From the NCBI GenBank assembly GCA_965363355.1, contig CBDTTM010000074.1:1-11403 (forward strand): 11,403 bases of DNA, given 5' to 3'. Below the pieces are notes generated by a model. The model was not told the DNA's origin, did not search any database, and saw nothing but the letters and a program-made list of their open reading frames with translations. Below are positions 7,768 to 11,403 of the stretch, piece after piece. How positions within the stretch are numbered: position 1 is the stretch's first letter; every line of letters begins with the position of its first letter. The stretch comes from CBDTTM01 sp965363355 (lineage in GTDB: Bacteria; Bacillota; Negativicutes; Selenomonadales; Selenomonadaceae). The translations under genes and the position numbers were made by a program.

Positions 7768-8807
7768 TTATTTCGCAGCCTCATGTTTTTGCAGCCATTC
7801 TGACCAGGTAACATCAAGCTGTGGATTTTCTGCCACATACTGATAAAATAAGCGAATCATTGCAGCTCGTTCTATTTCAAAGTTCTGCTTCCAGTCTTCC
7901 TTTTTTTTCTCACTGTCCTTCTCCTTGTGCTCGGCTAGAACATCTTCTCCGCCCATAAGATACTGACGATCAGCGATATCCTCTAACGATACACCTGCTC
8001 CATTGCGGAGGATATCATAAAGAATCATATACGTCGTCGTTCTGCCTTTACCTGCCTCACAATGAAAATGCAGCCATGCATTTTGCGGCAAAGTCTTATA
8101 AAAAGCAAGGAAACGGTCCACATTTTTCGCATCCGTCCATATATGATCGGTAGAGGTTATCCGAAAATAGCGAGCTCCGGCATCATTGGCAACTTCTTGT
8201 TCGGTTTGTGCGGATTTGACGAGCAGACTCAAATTCGTCTCCTTATTTTGTTTTTTATCTTTTGTAAGTTCATAAACATCTGCATTTTCATTTTTAACAT
8301 TTTTCAATGCTTCTTTTTCTTCTGATAAAATATCATCGGTAGACTTGCCTATATTGCCCAGTTTCTTTTTCCATAAAGACTTGCCGCTTCACCATTCAAA
8401 AAGCCATGGCTTTCCTGGCGCAAATCAACAATATAGATTGGCCCCTCTGCATTTTGCTTCAATCGTCCGACAAGGGCTGCCATTTGCTGTTTAGACATTT
8501 GCCCACTGCCGGAAACAGCTAACTCAGGTAAACCCGTCAAGTCAGGATTTCTTTTGCCATCCGCTTTAACTGGATCAGCGCTCGTTCGAAAATTAATTGG
8601 CAAAGAATCTTTGTCTTTGGCATCGAGTCGCCAAAAATCTGCTTTGTATTCAGCTCTTGCCGTTTCTGTAAGTGCATTTACAGCCTGCGCCGTCAGTGGT
8701 TTTTCACTTGCCTGGCTTTCTCTTGCTTTCTCATTTGTGGATTGGACAAAGGCTCCGATGAGAACCACCGCCAAAATAGCCATCACCAAAAATTTCATTT
8801 TCTTCAT
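7768..8807 (-). pseudogene. phyA: PTP-like inositol polyphosphatase (phytase), split by a one-base frameshift
   Basis: A secreted cysteine phosphatase that removes phosphates from inositol hexakisphosphate in characterised relatives. Two frames, 8349-8807 (152 residues, ends at TAG) and 7768-8348, become one 346-residue protein if a single T is added at 8354-8355, turning NWAI-stop into NWANIGKS. As I recall it, Selenomonas ruminantium PhyA has the same length and much the same sequence. Seen: signal peptide (MKKMKFLVMAILAVVLIGAF); VDLRQESHGFLNG (127-139); KSAQTEQEVAN; general-acid loop STDHIW (Asp about 221); P-loop HCEAGKGRT (Cys250, Arg256); C-terminal WSEWLQKH. These positions are offset by two from PhyA Asp223/Cys252/Arg258. 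AAAGGAGA lies 5 bases before the ATG at 8807. Everything but the missing base looks functional, so it is a recent mutation or a read error. A TTG at 8307 could restart the second frame but has no good ribosome site. Confidence 0.88.
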
Positions 8808-8816
8808 AAGTTTCTC

Positions 8817-8829
8817 CTTTGAATCAAAG
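8817..8829. repeat. 13-bp palindrome touching the phytase ribosome binding site
   Basis: CTTTGA-A-TCAAAG is a perfect dyad around one central base. On the minus strand its last CAAAG runs into the AAAGGAGA ribosome site of the phytase gene. CTTTGAT half-sites recur at 8853-8859 and 8907-8913. It may be an operator or a small hairpin near the ribosome site. Confidence 0.45.
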
Positions 8830-8831
8830 CG

Positions 8832-8882
8832 TGATAATTCATACGTTTACCACTTTGATCTTCATTGATTTGATAATTCATA
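8832..8882. repeat. Pair of 12-bp direct repeats in the divergent intergenic region
   Basis: TGATAATTCATA occurs exactly at 8832-8843 and 8871-8882, 39 bp apart (close to four helical turns). The second copy overlaps the proposed -35 box of the aminotransferase. The region is AT-rich, but two exact 12-mers in 122 bp suggest a binding site for a shared regulator of the divergent genes. Confidence 0.5.
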
Positions 8883-8904
8883 TATGTTATTATGGTTATA
8901 TACT
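8877..8904 (+). promoter_or_regulatory. Candidate promoter of the class I/II aminotransferase gene
   Basis: TTCATA (8877-8882, four of six) and TATACT (8899-8904, five of six) are 16 bases apart, placing transcription start near 8911 and a short leader before the start codon. I found no equally good promoter for the divergent phytase gene on the other strand. Confidence 0.4.
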
Positions 8905-8929
8905 ATCTTTGATATAAACCTTATAGGAA

Positions 8930-10114
8930 ATGAGTGATTTGATGCATGATTTTATTTCAAACAAAGCGGCCCAGTTCACTGAGTCAGTAATCCGCGAAAT
9001 GAGCCGCGTAGCCAATTCCCATAACGCAGTCAACCTGGCCCAAGGCTTTCCTGACTACCCTGCGCCAGATGCACTAAAGATCGCGGCCGCCCAGGCTATC
9101 TTCAACAACGAGAATCAATATGCCGTAACCTGGGGTACCAAAGACCTCCGCGACGCCATCACTGAAAAGACGCTTCGCGATTATAAGGTCAGCTTCGACC
9201 CTGAAAAAGAAGTCACCGTCTGCTGCGGGGCTACAGAAGGCATGATTGCCGCCCTGCTCGCTACGATAAACCCCGGCGATGAAGTCATCGTTTTCGAACC
9301 GTTTTATGAAAACTATGGTGCCGACGTCATTTTATGTGGAGCGACACCACGCTATATCACATTAAAAGAACCGGACTACCATTTTGATCAAGATGAACTC
9401 GCCGCTCTTTTCAACGACAAGACACGCGGCATCATCTTAAATACACCAAATAATCCAACAGGCAAAGTATTTAGCCGACAAGAACTGGAGTTCATTGCTG
9501 CGCTTTGCCAAAAACATGATGCCCTTGTTTTCAGTGATGAAATTTATGAACACCTCGTCTATGATGACCATACGCATATCCCGATTTGGACTTTGCCTGG
9601 CATGCGTGAGCGAACCGTTGCGATAAACAGTGTGTCCAAGACCTACAGTGTCACGGGCTGGCGCATCGGCTTTGTGATCGCTTCAGAAAAGCTTACGGGA
9701 TCTATCCGCAAAGTCCACGATTTTCTGACCGTCGGAGCTGCCGCACCACTTCAAGCTGCCGTCGCCAGTGCATTTCGCTTTGAACTTCCCTATTATGAAT
9801 CCTTAGCTGCTTTTTACCATGAACGCCGCGATTTTCTTTTAAATGAACTTGAGGACATTGGTTTTCGCTGCATTATACCACACGGAGCCTATTACATTAT
9901 GGCAGACATCTCTGCTTTCGGCTGGGACGATGATGTAAAATTCGCCTTCTATCTCGCCGAAAAAATTGGCGTCGCGGTAGTTCCTGGTTCTACTTTTTAT
10001 CGCCATGACGTGCCAGACGGCAAAAAATACGTGCGTTTTTGTTTCTGTAAAAAATACGAAACTCTGCACGCCGCTGTTAATCGATTGCAAAAGCTCAAGA
10101 AAATTACGGTTTAA
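8930..10114 (+). CDS. Class I/II PLP-dependent aminotransferase
   Basis: A cytoplasmic fold-type I aminotransferase of 394 residues. Seen: NLAQGFPDYPAP (35-46); CCGATEGM, the PLP-phosphate region (98-105); NTPNNPTG (171-178); SDEIYEHLVYD, with the pyridine-binding Asp203; SVSKTYSVTGWRIGF, with the PLP lysine Lys237 and Arg245; and a C-terminal YVRFCF, with the substrate-carboxylate Arg369. NLAQGFPD..P resembles methionine/kynurenine-type aminotransferases (YbdL, KAT) more than aspartate aminotransferase, but the substrate cannot be fixed; aromatic amino acids or methionine are plausible. The start is uncertain: the ATG at 8930 has AGGA only one base away, too close to work well. The ATG at 8942 (MHDFISNKAAQF) or the TTG at 8939 are spaced 13 and 10 bases from it. 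It diverges from the phytase gene and ends at its own terminator. Confidence 0.92.
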   Translation: MSDLMHDFISNKAAQFTESVIREMSRVANSHNAVNLAQGFPDYPAPDALKIAAAQAIFNNENQYAVTWGTKDLRDAITEKTLRDYKVSFDPEKEVTVCCGATEGMIAALLATINPGDEVIVFEPFYENYGADVILCGATPRYITLKEPDYHFDQDELAALFNDKTRGIILNTPNNPTGKVFSRQELEFIAALCQKHDALVFSDEIYEHLVYDDHTHIPIWTLPGMRERTVAINSVSKTYSVTGWRIGFVIASEKLTGSIRKVHDFLTVGAAAPLQAAVASAFRFELPYYESLAAFYHERRDFLLNELEDIGFRCIIPHGAYYIMADISAFGWDDDVKFAFYLAEKIGVAVVPGSTFYRHDVPDGKKYVRFCFCKKYETLHAAVNRLQKLKKITV

Positions 10115-10123
10115 AACATATGT

Positions 10124-10170
10124 AAAGAACGGATGAAAGAGACTCTCTTTTTGATCCGTTCTTTATTTTT
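10124..10170 (+). terminator. Rho-independent terminator of the aminotransferase gene
   Basis: AAAGAACGGAT (10124-10134) pairs perfectly with ATCCGTTCTTT (10154-10164). An inner AAAGAG/CTCTTT stem (10136-10141 with 10145-10150) extends it, and ATTTTT (10165-10170) follows. It begins 10 bases after the stop codon. Confidence 0.9.
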
Positions 10171-10238
10171 GAACAGCATACCACTTTTTCCTGCATATTT
10201 GCTGAAAAGCATTTATTTTTTTAACTAAAGAAAAAGTT

Positions 10239-10271
10239 AAAAGACAGCACCCAAAATGAGTGCTGTCTTTT
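10239..10271. terminator. Rho-independent terminator of argH, usable from both sides
   Basis: AAAAGACAGCAC (10239-10250) and GTGCTGTCTTTT (10260-10271) form a perfect 12-bp stem with a 9-base loop. It directly abuts the argH stop codon (10272-10274). On the minus strand it runs into UUUUAACUUUUUC; on the + strand it ends in T-rich sequence, so it also backs up the terminator at 10124-10170. Confidence 0.88.
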
Positions 10272-11403
10272 TCATATCTGTTTTTTCTCAAACTTATCCA
10301 TAAGCTTATGCTCTACATCAATCAAATCTTTGGCAAACTGCATCTGCTTGGCAACCTGTGTATTAGACGTTCCGCCTAAGGAATTTCTGTTTGCTACACA
10401 TGTTTCCGGCTTGATTGCCTCATGGATGTCTGCTTCAAAAAGAGGAGACAATTCTTTAAACTGCTCAAGTGTCATATCTTCAAGCCATTGATTTTTTTCA
10501 ATGCAAAGGTGTACTGCCTTACCAGAGACTTCGTGAGCCTGACGGAACGGCAAACCTTTTTTCACCAAATAATCGGCTAAATCCGTTGCATTTGAAAAAT
10601 CTTCACTGACCGCCTTGAACATCGTTTCTTTATTGACCTTCATTCCACGCAAGAGCTGTGCATACACAGCCAAACTGAACTTGACCGTGTCGATTGTGTC
10701 AAACAGACCTTCCTTATCTTCTTGCAAATCTTTATTATAAGCAAGCGGCAAACCTTTGACCGTGGTCATCATCGCCATCATATGTCCGATGACGCGCCCC
10801 GTCTTTCCGCGAACCAATTCAGAAACATCCGGGTTTTTCTTCTGCGGCATCATACTAGAACCCGTACAATGGGCATCATCGAGCTCTATGAAAGAATATT
10901 CCCTTGAGCACCAAAGAATAATTTCTTCACTCAAACGGCTCAAATGAATCATCAAGATTGAAGCTGCTGATAAAAATTCAAGGATGTAATCGCGATCGCT
11001 GACCGCATCCAGGCTGTTGGTGTATACCTGCTTGAAGTTAAGCTGGGCTGCAACAAATTCACGGTCGATAGGGAACGTAGTCCCGGCTAGTGCACCCGCC
11101 CCGAGCGGCATGATGTCAGCGCGTTCATAAACACCTTTTAAACGGCTAAAATCCCGACTGATCATCGAAAAATACGCCATCATATGATGTGAGAAAAGAA
11201 TCGGCTGCGCCCTTTGCAAATGTGTATATCCCGGCATGATGACATCGCTGTACTTTTCTGCGACATCGACCAGTGCCTGCTGTAAATCAACAAGGAGTTT
11301 TGACACATTGACGACTTCACGACGCACATAAAGATGCGTATCTAGCGCAACTTGATCGTTGCGACTGCGGGCCGTATGCAGACGTCCGCCAGCCTCCCCT
11401 ATA
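10272..11403 (-). CDS. argH: Argininosuccinate lyase, N-terminal part beyond the window
   Basis: Cleaves argininosuccinate to arginine and fumarate, the last step of arginine synthesis, as a cytoplasmic homotetramer of the fumarase/aspartase superfamily. The frame is open to the right edge: above the GTG at 11327 it continues as EAGGRLHTARSRNDQVALD, a hallmark ArgH block, so that GTG encodes an internal valine (HLYVRRE) and the start lies outside. About 377 of the usual 460 residues are visible. Further motifs: PGYTHLQRAQP with the catalytic histidine; LPLGAGALAGTTFP-type segment (MPLGAGALAGTTF); signature GSSMMPQKKNPD with the catalytic serine loop; YNKDLQEDKEGLFD; and C-terminal NSLGGTSNTQV. 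Nothing looks broken. The gene converges on the aminotransferase. argG, a common partner upstream, would lie outside the window. Confidence 0.96.
   Translation of the reverse strand, partial: IGEAGGRLHTARSRNDQVALDTHLYVRREVVNVSKLLVDLQQALVDVAEKYSDVIMPGYTHLQRAQPILFSHHMMAYFSMISRDFSRLKGVYERADIMPLGAGALAGTTFPIDREFVAAQLNFKQVYTNSLDAVSDRDYILEFLSAASILMIHLSRLSEEIILWCSREYSFIELDDAHCTGSSMMPQKKNPDVSELVRGKTGRVIGHMMAMMTTVKGLPLAYNKDLQEDKEGLFDTIDTVKFSLAVYAQLLRGMKVNKETMFKAVSEDFSNATDLADYLVKKGLPFRQAHEVSGKAVHLCIEKNQWLEDMTLEQFKELSPLFEADIHEAIKPETCVANRNSLGGTSNTQVAKQMQFAKDLIDVEHKLMDKFEKKQI

Noticed and set aside
8341..8365. Programmed ribosomal frameshift in the phytase gene
   Set aside because: There is no slippery heptamer (the site reads GGGCAATATAGG) and no clear downstream hairpin, and no characterised family member needs a frameshift.
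7768..8807. Two separate small genes in tandem
   Set aside because: The two frames join at one missing base into a single phytase of family-standard length; the second frame has only a TTG with no proper ribosome site, and each half lacks essential parts of the fold.
10198..10220. Small GCT-GAAA-AGC hairpin followed by a T-run, as a third terminator
   Set aside because: The stem is only four base pairs; the two strong hairpins on either side explain termination better.
11325..11327. GTG as the argH start
   Set aside because: The codons before it encode the conserved GGRLHTARSRNDQVALD block in the same frame, so this GTG is an internal valine.

Overview
The window reads as a chromosomal housekeeping segment from an anaerobic, diderm Firmicute of the class Negativicutes, most likely a Selenomonas-like member of the Selenomonadaceae. 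The placement is inferred from three things: the Firmicutes-type cdaA-cdaR-glmM cluster, strong AGGAGG-type ribosome binding sites, and a gene that closely resembles the Selenomonas ruminantium PTP-like phytase. No database search was possible.

Layout. At the left edge, on the + strand, is a DHA2-type (EmrB/QacA) multidrug efflux transporter whose first residues lie outside the window (1-1503). It ends tail to tail against a four-gene minus-strand operon, transcribed right to left from about 6400 to 1624: cdaA (diadenylate cyclase), cdaR (YbbR-domain regulator of CdaA), an uncharacterised FAD-dependent dehydrogenase, and glmM (phosphoglucosamine mutase). A hairpin terminator at 1530-1573 separates the two units. 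Upstream of the operon, on the same strand, is ilvE (6535-7605). It has its own strong sigma-A-type promoter covered by two dyad symmetries, and its own terminator at 6459-6511.

Further right is a minus-strand gene for a secreted PTP-like inositol polyphosphatase (phytase, 7768-8807). One missing base near 8354 splits it into two frames. Its catalytic residues are all still present, so it is either a very young pseudogene or a sequencing error. A class I/II aminotransferase (8930-10114, +) diverges from it across a 122-bp intergenic region rich in repeats. The window ends with the C-terminal four-fifths of argH (argininosuccinate lyase, minus strand), which converges on the aminotransferase; two hairpin terminators lie between them.

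Function. CdaA and CdaR make and control c-di-AMP, and GlmM makes glucosamine-1-phosphate for peptidoglycan and LPS while also being a known partner of CdaA, so the operon joins cell-wall precursor supply to second-messenger output. IlvE, the second aminotransferase and ArgH serve amino-acid metabolism. The phytase would release phosphate from inositol phosphates outside the cytoplasm. I found no mobile element, CRISPR array, tRNA or rRNA, and no wholly new system. The points most worth a second look are the split phytase with its PTEN-like P-loop, the dehydrogenase inside the c-di-AMP operon, and the unexplained operator-like palindromes upstream of ilvE and between phyA and the aminotransferase.
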